A stretch of 64,000 nucleotides of DNA from Acanthosoma haemorrhoidale (GCA_930367205.1 OV884009.1:101329189-101393188); one strand, 5' to 3'; counted from the first letter of the stretch, positions 24,602 to 34,610 are shown. Numbers and translations are program-made. Notes: generated by a model not told the origin, from the letters alone.

Positions 24602-24619
24602 TGGTGACTTTGCCGTGAA
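24602..24619 (+). other. Primer-binding site
   Basis: TGGTGACTTTGCCGTGAA begins two bases after the 5' LTR. TGGTGAC pairs with a tRNA ending GTCACCA, and the later GCCGTGA partly fits tRNA-Trp, the primer reported for CsRn1-type elements. The match is imperfect, so the primer identity is tentative. Confidence 0.6.
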
Positions 24620-24689
24620 CGAGAAAACCGACAATTGAGGAACCCGCCGCGAGAAGCCGTCGTGATCTCAGAAGAAACCTTTTCTTACG

Positions 24690-25157
24690 ATGGCCGACCC
24701 ACCAGCCCCGTCCAACGAAGCATGGTGTGCGACCGTACACGCCATTTCTCGGACGTGCAAACTGCCGGAATTTCATGAAGAAGACCCAAGACTATGGTTC
24801 CTGCAGGTCGAAAATATTTTTTTAACGAGCCGGATCTCTTCGTCTAAGGCCAAATCGGAGCATATTTACGCTCAGCTTCCGTTCAGGGTACTAACACAGG
24901 TCGCAGACCTAGCGTATTCTCCAAGCGATAGTCCCTACGAAGACTTAAAGGCTCGTCTTATCGAAACATACAGCCAGAGCCACTACAAAAAACTGATCCG
25001 GTTATTGGAAGAGACACACCTCGGAGACCAGAAACCTTCACATCTCCTGCGGCAAATGAAAGCACTGGCAGGACCCACGACCTTTGAGGACGTCATTCGC
25101 ACCCTCTGGCTTCGCGCCTTGCCAGACAGGGTCCGCGAAATACTGGCATCGCACTAA
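24690..25157 (+). pseudogene. gypsy gag, N-terminal part
   Basis: 155 codons from ATG to TAA. Gag forms the particle that packages element RNA. LPEFHEEDPRLWFLQVE is the conserved opening typical of arthropod CsRn1-like Gag proteins, followed by a helical middle with YEDLKARLIETY. The TAA at 25155 cuts the protein; the same frame continues past it to a second stop (TAG, 25302) and then into the fragment that carries the Gag Cys-box and pol. Because Gag and Pol share one frame here, the two stops probably interrupt an ancestral Gag or Gag-Pol frame. Confidence 0.82.
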
Positions 25158-25304
25158 GAGGCGAAATTATTGAAACTGACATTGATAGCTGACAAAATCA
25201 TGGACTTAAATTCAACAACCGCGATACACGCAGTACAGCCCGCATCGACTCACGAGGTCAGCCTGCCACGCTTCAGCTGTGACTGCCAGACAGCCATCGC
25301 ATAG

Positions 25305-27392
25305 CTCACCCAACAAGTAACTGTGCTGGCCAATTCCATGAACAGACGAGAAGAAAACGGGCCCGCTCGGCGATACCAGCGACCGAAACAAACTACCGGA
25401 TCTAGTAATAAGGGCTTATGCTTCTACCACGACAGATTTGGTAAGGAAGTATATCGATGTCGCAGGCCCTGTAGGTGGGTTGATGACGCTACCACACCGG
25501 CGAGGAAACTAAAAGTCGCTACGGTCAGAGCGGTACCCATGGCAGGCATAACCTTTCGCCGCCTATTCGATACAGACGTCCGCACTCGGCAGCATTATCT
25601 GATAGATACGGGAGCAGCTATCTCCGTACTTCCACCACCCAAAGTAAAAAAGGCTATATCTTCCGACTACCAGCTCTACGCCGCTAGCGGCAGCGCCATT
25701 TCAACGTATGGAGAAGTCAACAGAAACCTCGACCTAGGCCTGCAACGGATCTTTAAATGGAACTTCATTATGGCAGAAGTCCAGCAGCCAATCCTAGGTG
25801 CCAACTTCCTGGCTCATTATCACCTACTGGGAGATCTTCAGCACCGCCAGCTGATCGATGGCATGACCGGTCGTCGTACCACGGGAAGAACACATGTCGC
25901 TACGCTCTCCGTGATATCAAACATACCACCCGGCAACATATACGCCGGCCTCTTACGGCGCTACCCTCAGCTCACACGACCACAACAACCTATAGGCTCG
26001 ATTCCGCCGACGAAGGTAGAGCACTACATAGACACTCGTGGACCGCCCGTATGCAGCAAGGCTCGTCGATTAGTGCCAGCAAAATATCAGGCCGCCAAGG
26101 AAGAATTCCGGCGTATGATGGACGAAGGAATTTGTCGGCCCTCCAACAGCCCGTGGGCCAACCCTCTTCACATTGTCACGAAAAAGGATGGAACAATACG
26201 CCCCTGCGGAGACTACCGACAACTGAACAATAAAACCATCCCAGACCGTTATGGTGTGCCCAATATTTCAGACTTTAACAACCAGTTGTTTGGCACTACC
26301 ATATTTTCAACACTCGATATCAAAAGGGCTTACCATCACATTCCGGTAAACCCTCAGGACATCCCCAAAACGGCTATTATCACCCCCTTTGGTCTCTTTG
26401 AATTTCTCCGAATGACGTTCGGCCTTCGCAACGCCGCCCAGTCGTTCCAGAGGTATATGGACAACATTTTTAGAGATCTACAATTTGTGTTCGTATACCT
26501 CGATGACATACTTATCGCTTTGGCCAACGAAGAGGAACACCAGCGTCACCTGGAAACAGTCTTCGGTCGTCTGGCTGCTCATAGTCTAACACTTAACATC
26601 GCGAAATGCGTGCTAGGACAGCCCGAGGTCGGATTCCTAGGGTACCATGTCTCACCCCAGGGCATCGTTCCATCGCCAGCTAAAGTACAGGTAATTTTAG
26701 ATTACCACCGACCTACTACGATACGAGACCTCAGACGTTTTCTCGGCATGATCAACTTTTATCGCCGGTGCTTACCTAACGCAGTGGCACACCAGAGGGT
26801 ACTTAACGCCTACCTACAAGGGCCCAAGAAAAATGACCGTACCATAATCGACTGGACCGAAGAAGCTGCTAGCGCCTTCGAGGAAACCCGCAGGACTCTG
26901 GCAAACGCCGCCCATCTTGCTCATCCATCAACAGACGGGCAGCTCATCCTAGCCGCTGACGCCAGCGACACAGCTATGGGTGCGGCACTACAACAGATGG
27001 AGGGAGGCGCTCTAAGGCCAATCAGCTTCTTCTGCCGCGCTTTCAACACTGCTCAGTCGAAATACAGCACCTTCGATAGAGAGCTATTAGCTATCTACGA
27101 AGCAGTCAAATATTTTCGATAGCTTCTCGAAGCGCGGGAAGTAATCATTTATACAGACCACAAGCCGCTCACACACGCCATACCCCAACAAAGTGACACT
27201 TCCTGCCCACGACGCATGCGATACCTAAATTACATAGCTCAATTCACGACACTGCACAGCCTAATCCACCCAGGAGTAAGAGCAAGTCGGAAAATGATGA
27301 GCCAGAGGTTTTTTTGGCCGGGTATGAACGCTGACGTGGCTCGATGGGCGCGATGTTGTATAGCATGCCAGACTTCAAAAATACACCGTTAA
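25305..27392 (+). pseudogene. gypsy gag C-terminus plus pol (PR-RT-RNase H-integrase zinc)
   Basis: One frame, interrupted by TAG at 27120-27122 and ending at TAA (27390). Order of domains: a Gag Cys-box of CHCC type, CFYHDRFGKEVYRCRRPC, near 25420-25473; aspartic protease YLIDTGAAISVLP near 25595; RT with YRQLNNKTIPD, FSTLDIKRAYHHIPV, LRMTFGLRNAAQSFQ and the catalytic YLDD near 26497; RNase H ILAADASDTAMGAAL near 26945; then past the stop IIYTDHKPLTHA. After this the RNase H end has been deleted and joined in frame to an integrase zinc segment (HPGVRAS...CCIACQ, 27268-27373). RT and protease look intact; the stop and deletion leave RNase H and integrase non-functional. RT sequence type is CsRn1/Kabuki-like by eye. 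Confidence 0.9.
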
Positions 27393-27575
27393 GTTCGAGC
27401 ACGTGCATATCGATCTCGTAGGACAACTGCCAACGTCAGAGGGGAAGCGATACATCCTCGCCATGATTGACCGTGCCACGGGATGGCCGGAAGCAATCCC
27501 ACTTGGCAACATGGAAGCTACCACCGTAGCCGACGCCTTCTTTAATGGCTGGGTCGCCAGGTTCGGCACACCTAT
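27391..27575 (+). pseudogene. gypsy integrase core fragment
   Basis: In a frame shifted from the preceding pol, the sequence encodes VHIDLVGQLP (first catalytic Asp) and then DRATGWPEAIPL up to ARFGTP. The match stops exactly where the second catalytic Asp (the TDRG region) should follow, so the second Asp and the Glu are deleted. The upstream break at KIHR also loses a short linker. This integrase could not work. Confidence 0.82.
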
Positions 27576-28015
27576 ATGAATGTGTAATCAAAGAGGACCT
27601 AGGGTGCAGTGTCGCTGAGCGAACATACCAAAAACCCTTACGCCTTCCCGGAGAATACTTTACACCAACACGAGTAGATCTTGACGTCCGACGCGACATC
27701 ACTCAACACCGGAAAGACACGAGGATGACGTTCGTCAGCAAGGACCTCAACAACTGCACACACGTTTTCGTTCGACAAGAACACCGGCGTAGCCTAGAAC
27801 CGGCTTATACTGGCCCGCACCTCGTAGTCAGCGGGAATAATAAAACCTTGGTCATAAGGGCAGATAATAAAGAAACTCGCATCTCCCTAGACCGTGTAAA
27901 GCCAGCCTATTTGCTAGACACAGCCGAAAGTTTACCTACACCGGGCGAACCAGAAGAATTAGGAAACCCTCCACCACCATACCTCTGCACGAGGAGTGCG
28001 GTAGCACGACGGTAA
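27575..28015 (+). pseudogene. gypsy integrase C-terminal fragment
   Basis: In a third frame (open 27545-28015). EDLGCSVAERTYQKPLRLPGE is the stretch just after the integrase core in CsRn1-like elements. HVFVRQEHRRSLEPAYTGPHLV then ISLDRVKPAYL is the GPY/F-type C-terminal module. The protein ends with a Pro-rich tail and TAA, about 100 bp before the 3' LTR. There is no env-like frame. Confidence 0.8.
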
Positions 28016-28101
28016 ATATAAAATATATTTATATGTATATATATATAAATAAAAATATAAAAAAGTAAGAAAACTGTCAATAATTACCGAGTGTAGGGTA
28101 A

Positions 28102-28113
28102 TTTGGGGGAGCT
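28102..28113 (+). other. Polypurine tract
   Basis: TTTGGGGGAGCT lies immediately before the 3' LTR and contains the purine run that would prime plus-strand DNA synthesis. It stands out from the AT-rich DNA upstream (28016-28090). Confidence 0.6.
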
Positions 28114-28114
28114 A

Positions 28115-28746
28115 TGTAGCGAAGCGCTAAATATATGTAAATTACCCTACACTCTGGTTAATAATGTATTATAATATAATGTAAATCTTTGCAAGCTTCT
28201 TGTAATAAACCAGGGTCGCGGCAGTGGCAGGGAGCCAGGTAGACATAGGGGCACCTATAGGCGGTCAAATAATCCAAGTGGGTGAGACCCTAGCAGCCAT
28301 AAAAAACACACCCTTTTATCCCAATGGTCATAAAACTAAAAGGAACTCGCCACCTGTGTATCGTAAAACATACCCCTGTCAGCCAACTCCACCTTTCCTT
28401 AGGTAGGGGATAGGGTATTTAAGACCAGGAGATTAAGGACTGAAACTACTCTCTCTCTGCTGCCCTATGAGTCGTCACCCTGTCTCACAGTCTTGAGACC
28501 CCCTGATGCCTCGCGCCTACCACACTGCCGTGCCCCGTTTGAACTCTGAACCGGTCTTATTCTTTATGCAACCTCTGTACCCTTTTCTTTTGAACATAGT
28601 GTATTTTCGGGACACATACCTATCATAAATGGAGTCAGATATTAAATGCCGACATGGAACAATGCTCCATGTTATAAACTACATCAATCCGCACTTGTCA
28701 CCAGGGCTAGAGTGATCAGGCACTCCCCTAGTGACGCCCCCCGACA
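28115..28746 (+). repeat. 3' LTR of gypsy element
   Basis: 632 bp, TGTAGCGAAGCG to CCGACA. Compared with the 5' LTR it has 37 extra bases near 28538-28574 and one CT unit fewer, which accounts exactly for the 35-bp length difference; nine substitutions were counted by eye. GGGTATTTAAGACC is again present as a TATA-like motif. Confidence 0.95.
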
Positions 28747-29029
28747 CACAACTTCCCGTAATATTTCAAAGTAGAATCCCTATTTTTGTACTAGACTTTG
28801 TGGATGTAGAAAAAAAATAAGTAAACGTCTTAAGATCTGAGTTTATTAACTCGCCATTTTTTCTCTACTTTTATAGTTTCTCAAGCCACTGCTTTTTCAA
28901 AGATATTACAAAAAGTATATTTTTCGTAAGTGAACAATTCACATGGCTTCACTAATGTTTTTGAGTCAATTTAGAAACATTTTAGTCCATGTTTTAGCAT
29001 TTTTTTGCATTCATTATTTTTTTTTTAAA

Positions 29030-29080
29030 CAACTTTATTATGATAAAATAACAATCTGCCTGATTGGACTATATTATAAG
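29030..29080 (-). mobile_element. Tiny Jockey 3'-end fragment
   Basis: About 50 bases matching the reverse complement of the Jockey 3' terminus: a TTTATTATGATAAAAT-type tail followed by ACAATCTGCCT, close to the copy at 63397. The hairpin partner is degraded and no target duplication was identified. Confidence 0.55.
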
Positions 29081-29131
29081 GTAATTTTCAGTTCTAAAAA
29101 TATAAAATAAACAAAACAGAAACCGATTCAA

Positions 29132-29384
29132 TTAAGTATCAACCGATATTACTTCTTCACTTTCTAAATCCCTCATATCGTTAATGTATATTTCAAAACA
29201 CAATTTATCTAATATAAATTTCACGTCGGTAAAAATGAGATTAAGATTATCTGTTCCACCTGAATATTTTGTTATACTCACTCCAAATGGTCTATAATTC
29301 ATCGATGTCAAATTACTAATTTGATATTTGTAATTTCTAAAACTAAAGATAGAGGCTTTAGTTTTGAACAAGTACGCAAATTTT
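29132..29384 (-). CDS. Unrecognised open frame abutting Jockey insertion
   Basis: On the minus strand the frame runs from the Jockey edge to a stop at 29132, about 84 codons of non-Jockey sequence containing SITKYSGGTDNLNLIFTDVK and FEIYINDMRDLESEE. The composition (acidic and polar residues mixed with regular hydrophobics) looks more protein-like than most random frames here, so it could be a terminal exon or a piece of an unidentified mobile element cut by the Jockey insertion. There is no recognised domain and no confirmed splice site; chance is a real alternative. Confidence 0.25.
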
Positions 29385-29802
29385 TCTGGCACAACTGTAG
29401 AAGATTTCCTCACTTCACCAATACCTCTCTTACTTCCACCAGAAGCCGTTGACCCCTCTGAGGTCAAATATCTTCTGAAAAACATACCTTACCGAAAATC
29501 CCCTGGATATAATCTCCGTTCTCCTCAAATTCTCCAACAGCTCCCTTCTAAAGCCATAATCTTCCTAACCTACATTTATAATTGCATTATCCGAACGACG
29601 CACTTTCCTCATTATTGTCCTATTCACTAAACCCGGTAAACCACGCAATGACGCATCATTAGGATGACGGTATCAAGACGGTAAGCCGTCCAGTTAGCCA
29701 ACTCCCTATCCTCTCAAAAATATTTGAAAACCCCCTATTAAAACCTCTACTTCCAATTTTTGAATCCGAAAACCTTTTTCCTTCACAACAGTTTGGTTTT
29801 CA
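29385..29802 (+). mobile_element. Jockey ORF2 fragment (start of RT), plus orientation
   Basis: Matches the Jockey ORF2 segment from the STTVEDFLTSP region to QFGF (compare 8856-9256), with frame-disrupting changes including a loss in the LLWKHS region and a short insertion near 29660. It stops abruptly at 29802, where an opposite-strand piece of the same family begins. Confidence 0.85.
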
Positions 29803-30645
29803 GGCGGGGTGACGGTGCCTTGGGAGGCTTTGGAGTCGACCTCTGAATTAGAGTAATGAAAGAATGCACATGGACATCGTCTAGGTCTTGGGATGTATTG
29901 GGGTTCGCTTTGAGGTCTACTAGAATCTGTAAGAAGCTAGTGGAAGTTGTCCCAATCAATTAGCTCCTAATAAATAAAGGAGGAGGAGGTTTGTGAATTG
30001 GTTTTAGGGAAATGGTTAGAATCAAAGGGCTGTGATTGGAGGAGAGGTCATCGAGGCTCATAAGTAAATATTAGTGTTCCCAACTATTGTAGAAAAAGAA
30101 GTCAAAGAGATCATGATTTCGATTGGTCAGGTGGCCAATAGATGGCAGTGTCAGGAGAGATAGTGGAGCAATGTCTCCGTGTGAGTGCAGACAGCAAACC
30201 TCGTCCTCGTGTATTCGTGGATCATTATCCCCAATGGTGGTGCTTTGTGTTAAAGTCCCCACCCACGAGGAAAGGATGCTCTATGGAGTTTAGAAAGGAG
30301 ATGAATTGGGAATCGGAAATGGATTTATTAGGAGGGCCATACACCTATGTTAGGGTGAGGGGAAATGTAAAGGTGCTGATTGACACGGAAGGAAATGTTT
30401 GCAACCAAAGGAATTATGTGATGGGAAGTTTAGTAACATCGGTACCAGCATGTGGTCTTCCATTTTGGTGATCAGTTCGATAAGTCTGGTACTGCCGAAC
30501 CACAAATAATCGTTTACTCCTAAGTCTTCTTTGACTGAGAGCGACGTCAATGTTCTTTTTGTGGAGTAGTGTTTGAGTGATTTATGCCATTTTGTTTGTG
30601 AGGGAGCGAACGGGGTTCGCTTTACAAAAAAATATGGATAGGGAA
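29803..30645 (-). mobile_element. Jockey ORF2 fragment (endonuclease), minus orientation
   Basis: Reverse complement of the Jockey endonuclease region. Read on the minus strand it contains the SSDHSP-type end near 30040 and, near 30249-30263, the GGDFN motif of AP-like endonucleases, which is lost from the copy at 2802-6419. It extends back to the start of ORF2 near 30645. Frameshifts are present. Its downstream end meets the downstream end of the plus-strand RT fragment at 29802/29803, giving a tail-to-tail arrangement. Confidence 0.85.
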
Positions 30646-31067
30646 ATGATGCATGTATATGGAGAGTCGCCGAGGCCGAGGTACTCTATGCAGGGTTGCC
30701 TCATGGTGAAATCACTACAGAAGAATAAGATGAGTCATTAGGCTGAGATGGTCTCTGTAGGGCTGCCTTGGCTTGACCGGCTGATATGAGGCAGAGAGAA
30801 CAAAAGGGAAGGGTTTTCCCCGCGCTCGCGAACAAATAACACTCGTACCATGCACGTACACCATTCACACACGTTAACATAAATAAAGAGAAATACAAAA
30901 CAGTAATAAATTTTAACTATACAGAAATGAAGAGCGTCGTAAACAACAGTGTATGCGTATCAGAAGGGTCTGGATAAATTAAGAGAGTGTCTCATGATCG
31001 ATTAAGACATGTGTATTTCGCATACCTACAATTTTTGTTAAATTGTGAGCATAGAAATTTAAAATTG
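30646..31067. other. GC-richer segment, possibly decayed Jockey ORF1
   Basis: This lies just upstream (minus-strand sense) of the endonuclease fragment, where ORF1 would be expected. A minus-strand reading LPFCSLCLISAGQAKAALQ near 30780 faintly recalls the third zinc knuckle region of ORF1, but the alignment is weak. Confidence 0.25.
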
Positions 31068-31355
31068 CTAATATTTCTGACAAAGTTTTGCGCATAATAT
31101 TGATGTTGGTTTAGGCTTCTTTGGTGTTTGGATAGCTCCCATGTCCTCTACTTTTGCGAGTTTCAGTATCTCGAAACTGTTAGGCATGAACAGTGGAGAC
31201 TCGTTGGCGGTTTCTTCTGTCTCTTTAGAAGTCCTTGGCTTTTGAGGAAAGTCCTCCATTGAGCTAGCTGGAGAAGAATTTATTTGTCTGTTTGAACCGA
31301 GTAATGTTCGCTTAATTAGGTAGGTGATAGTGATTAAGAGTAGGTGATGGGCCAA
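31068..31355 (-). pseudogene. Possible Jockey ORF1 N-terminal fragment
   Basis: A 95-codon minus-strand frame with PLFMPNSFEILKLAKVED followed by TPKKPKPTSIL. Jockey ORF1 proteins commonly have an N-terminal stretch of this form (a short NxFExL segment, then a Lys/Pro-rich linker). Its place upstream of the minus-strand endonuclease fragment fits. No other copy in the window contains this region, so the assignment cannot be checked internally and rests on family resemblance. Confidence 0.35.
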
Positions 31356-31359
31356 GAAA

Positions 31360-32453
31360 CCATGATCATTTTTTATTTTGAGACATTAGTTGTTGATAAA
31401 AGCGTATCTTGCATTATCAACAATAATTATCATTATTAAAAAAAATAGTTTTAAGACTGGAGCGTCGAAAAATCATGTCGTATTAGACCTGAGACCGAGG
31501 TGCTACCATTAATTAGTTGTGGTATCTGTGCTCTGGCAGAGCCTGGCATCTGGTATCTGTCATATTATCTCTAACGCGCACTGAATGAGTACAGTTTTTA
31601 GTCATTAGTTCACTCACTTATAAAAGGCTCCCTCAAACGTGAACAGCTCACGTAAATTGTCTTTTGAGACAGTTTTAAGAGCGAAATACTTACTATGAAC
31701 AGTAGTAAACAGTATTAGTTGATATGGACAGGTTATCTAACTACTCCGCAGGTGCAGAACTCATTTCCTGTCTTTATCTAATATAATAGTGTTCTTGTAA
31801 ACTATCGAGCAAGCTGAAGCTTCAATGATTCATTTTATAGTACCTCGGATTCTCAGATACTTATTTTATTCATCTTATAACGGAATGTCACGAAACTATA
31901 AGGAAAATTCATTCATTTTTTTTCATAACTTATATAAAACTTTATACCGTCGTTTTTTCTAGGTTTTAAGTTTTAAGTCTACTACTACTGCCTATGTACG
32001 ACTTCAATATCTATTTTTTTACACGTTTTTTTCGAATGAGCTCAGAACGAACATTTGTTTGTTGGTCTGCATGAATTCATGTTGCATAGTATTCTAAATA
32101 CCTAAAGTTAATCACAAAATACAATAATCACGGTCCCCTAAATAATGGCCAATTTGTTATGATAAAATAACAAAGGTGTGATGACAAAAGATTACATAAC
32201 ATAATTAATCTATTACGGTTCAATCTAAAGACTCGTTACAACTTCACTTCCATCAAGTTATAATGATATTTGATATTAAATAAAAAATAACCTTTATTTT
32301 TGTTACCATTCAAAATATATACATTTCCTGGTACATAAATTATGTTTACCCAGAAGGGGTAAGTTAAGGGATAAAATATTTATGCCGGCCAAGACAATCC
32401 AAAACAAGCAAGGAAAACACCTTGCCCTACATTCCTCTAAAACACCCCTGATA
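31360..32453. other. AT-rich intergenic DNA, no gene seen
   Basis: No recognisable motif or repeat. Confidence 0.5.
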
Positions 32454-32622
32454 GTCTAGGACCCAATGAGACATTTATTCAACAAACGAAAGCAAAGATG
32501 CCGATATCCTTAATCGATAGTCTTTATTGGGTACAATTATTATCGTCAAGCCTTCCAGTCCAAAGCGGGTGCATTTCTTGTAAAATTTAGATACAAGGTG
32601 ATAAAATTTTGAGGTTCCATTT
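32454..32622 (+). repeat. Inverted repeat, left arm
   Basis: Runs from GTCTAGGACCCAATG to GGTTCCATTT. It matches the reverse complement of 33641-33803. Confidence 0.85.
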
Positions 32623-32770
32623 AACCGAACGTGTCATAGAGAGATATTGGTGAAGACGTTTGCATCAATTGTAGTCCACAGGCTTGTTTTTTTATTTTAT
32701 GGTTCAAGAATTTCAGGTTGATTTTCTAAAGCCTTTTTTCAATTTCATTTGTTTCAAAGATTTGAATCTT

Positions 32771-33043
32771 TTATTTCTTGCCACAAACAAGATGTCTTGG
32801 ACAATTGACTGTACAATGAGCGCCGTTTTGTCTATTGTTTGTTTTGTGAAACTTGTCCCACCGATTAACAGAGGTTAAAGAAATGTTAAGAGCTTCAGGA
32901 GTTTCGATTTCTCTACCATTAAGATCGCTCACCGTAATACGTTCCCCAAGAAGGCAAATCTGCGTATTCATAATAACATTTCTTAGTTTGGGTGGAGCTT
33001 TATTAAGGCTGTTACCAGTGGTATTCATTATGGATGGTAACAA
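32771..33043 (-). CDS. Unrecognised 90-codon frame inside inverted-repeat element
   Basis: Minus-strand ATG frame containing LRNVIMNTQICLLGERITV and ETPEALNISLTSVNRWDK. The second stretch could form a helix-turn-helix-like segment of the sort seen in transposase DNA-binding domains, but no family is recognised. It lies between the two inverted arms, which is the main reason to keep it. It may be a remnant or a chance frame. Confidence 0.25.
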   Translation of the reverse strand: MLPSIMNTTGNSLNKAPPKLRNVIMNTQICLLGERITVSDLNGREIETPEALNISLTSVNRWDKFHKTNNRQNGAHCTVNCPRHLVCGKK

Positions 33044-33421
33044 ATCTTCGGGCGTCTTAGAGCTATAAACTACTATCTTATTACTTAATCTTGAGAATTT
33101 ATTTCATTTGGAAACACTTTCTTTAATTTTGTTTACAGATGACGTGTGGTGTACGTAAAAACGGTCTTGTTGTTCTTTTAAATATATGATGATGACGTAC
33201 ATTTATGAATATTAAACAATTCAGTCAAAAATATCAATTTGTTTTTAATGATAACGGAACCGTCATGGGCGATGTTTTTATAAAATACCGGATATCAGTT
33301 CTCGAATCGCAAATCAGTTCTTTACTGGTATTTAACCAGATATTAAAATATTTCAAATAATTACATTTTCAAGTGTTACCGGTGGAATTGATTTAACCAA
33401 AAAATTTTTTTCTCTTCAGTT

Positions 33422-33622
33422 TTGGAAACGCTCCTATCTCTGGGCTGTCTTACGCGATTGACTTTTACTCACCTTGCCGTGCTGAGTATCTTAGAACATA
33501 GCGCGCGTTTACCGTTTGGTAGAATAGAACTCAAAGATTTGAAATGTTTGAAAACGCAGCCGATCACATCAATTTCTGCTAATGCTTATAACATTACCGG
33601 GTGTAATTTAGCTTTAGTATAA
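33422..33622 (+). CDS. Unrecognised short frame beside right inverted arm
   Basis: A 66-codon plus-strand frame directly after TTTTTTTCTCTTCAG, which resembles a 3' splice acceptor, ending at TAA just before the right inverted arm. The product (with SLGCLTRLTFTHLAVLSILE) is not recognised. It could be a last exon of a gene carried by the inverted-repeat element. The starting residue shown by the frame is not an ATG in a strong context. Low confidence. Confidence 0.22.
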   Translation: METLLSLGCLTRLTFTHLAVLSILEHSARLPFGRIELKDLKCLKTQPITSISANAYNITGCNLALV

Positions 33623-33640
33623 ATTGCAGGTGTTTAACAT

Positions 33641-33803
33641 TTGAATGGAACCACAAAATGTGACTTCTTCGAGTCTAAATTTCACAAGAAATGCATCCGC
33701 TTTGGAGAGACTTGACGATCCTAGTTGTACCCAATAAGGACTATCGATCAACGATATCGGTAGCTTCAGGTCCGTTGAATAAATGTGTCATCAGCTCCTA
33801 GAC
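33641..33803 (-). repeat. Inverted repeat, right arm
   Basis: Reverse-complement partner of 32454-32622, from TTGAATGGAACC to CTCCTAGAC. Confidence 0.85.
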
Positions 33804-34525
33804 AAGCCTGTTTTGCTTGTAATATTTTTTTATCTTAAGGTTCCACTTTTAGGGCTATTGATTCATTCTCGAGATTTAACTTAATTTTTAACTAGGAACC
33901 TAATGCTACTTGAGTTTAATTTTCTGGGGGGGGGGCTGCAATTAAAATCTCATTGTTCGTATGTCAACTCGATTTGTATTCATTTTAATTTGGTCGTAGC
34001 TATTTTTATTAACTTGTTGTTTGGCAAAAAGGGACTGTTTTTAGTAATTTACATTAAATAAAATAAGTAATTTCACTAATCAACTCTACTGTCCATTATT
34101 TAGAAACTATTGTAGAGACCAGTAAGTTACATTCAATATTGTCTCGTAATATCCTGTTTCTTAAAAAAAATTCCTATTTAGTTGATAATACATGTAAATC
34201 ATTAAAAATAAATAAATCCATGGACACCTCATGATGCGGTGGCACTGAGGTGCTAGTGTGTTCAGCGCCAGGCTTTACCTCTCAACTTTACATTCGGTTT
34301 TCTTCATCACACTTTTTTTATTCAGGTAGCTACAAATTGACATGAGACTGAGCTAACCCCTCCTTGGGTGAGCCGGGCCTCGTATCCAGGCCACCGTAGT
34401 GAGTAATTAGCAGGCTATACTATGGATACGGTCAGTAAATAATTTTAGAGCGTCAAAAGTGAAAATCAAAAATAGTTTACAATGAATATAACATGTTTAA
34501 AATATACCTACTTAATTATTCTATT
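33804..34525. other. AT-rich intergenic DNA, no gene seen
   Basis: Contains a run of ten G at 33926-33935; otherwise no recognisable feature. Confidence 0.5.
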
Positions 34526-34536
34526 TATTATTACAT

Positions 34537-34599
34537 CACTCATTGCCTAATAAAAGGCAGATTGTAATTTTATCCTAATAAATTGTTGTTTTCTCTCTC
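34537..34599 (+). mobile_element. 63-bp Jockey micro-insertion
   Basis: Only the last part of the Jockey 3' UTR is present: the stem-loop TGCCTAATAAAAGGCA, then GATTGTAATTTTATC, CTAATAAA and a T-rich tail. An 11-bp direct repeat, TATTATTACAT, flanks it at 34526-34536 and 34600-34610. This is the shortest copy of the family with a credible target duplication. Confidence 0.75.
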
Positions 34600-34610
34600 T
34601 ATTATTACAT

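Larger units (their letters stand above)
24003..28746 (+). mobile_element. Ty3/gypsy LTR retrotransposon, CsRn1/Kabuki-like, defective
   Basis: A complete 4.7-kb insertion with LTRs at both ends (TGTAGC...CCGACA) and a perfect 5-bp target-site duplication, CACAA, at 23998-24002 and 28747-28751. A primer-binding site follows the 5' LTR and a purine tract precedes the 3' LTR. The interior keeps gag, protease, RT, RNase H and parts of integrase in the usual gypsy order. The LTRs differ by about nine substitutions and two indels when compared by hand (about 1.5 percent), so the insertion is young. The coding region has three in-frame stops plus deletions and shifts in integrase. The RT sequence, the Gag Cys-box and the primer site all fit the CsRn1 lineage. 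Confidence 0.95.
32454..33803. mobile_element. Candidate DNA transposon with long inverted repeats
   Basis: Two arms of about 165 bp in inverted orientation enclose roughly 1 kb. Shared arm blocks include ACATTTATTCAAC, ATCGATAGTC, TTATTGGGTACAA and GCATTTCTTGT. The arms differ by many substitutions and short indels, so it is old. No transposase could be identified and no target duplication was found at the outer edges, so the superfamily is unknown. A fold-back element or a rearranged inverted duplication are alternatives. Confidence 0.55.

Noticed and set aside
25757..26233. 158-codon plus-strand frame overlapping pol
   Set aside because: It lies in another frame of the RT region with no motif; the RT frame is the real one.
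27244..27702. Minus-strand frames of 60-88 codons opposite integrase
   Set aside because: Antisense shadows of the integrase fragments.
24003..28746. Env-bearing errantivirus or other endogenous retrovirus
   Set aside because: There is no env-like frame between integrase and the 3' LTR, and the RT and Cys-box fit CsRn1-like gypsy elements.
29385..30645. Classical twin-priming 5' inversion of a Jockey element
   Set aside because: The order and orientation of the parts are wrong for it and no 3' UTR or tail is present on either side.
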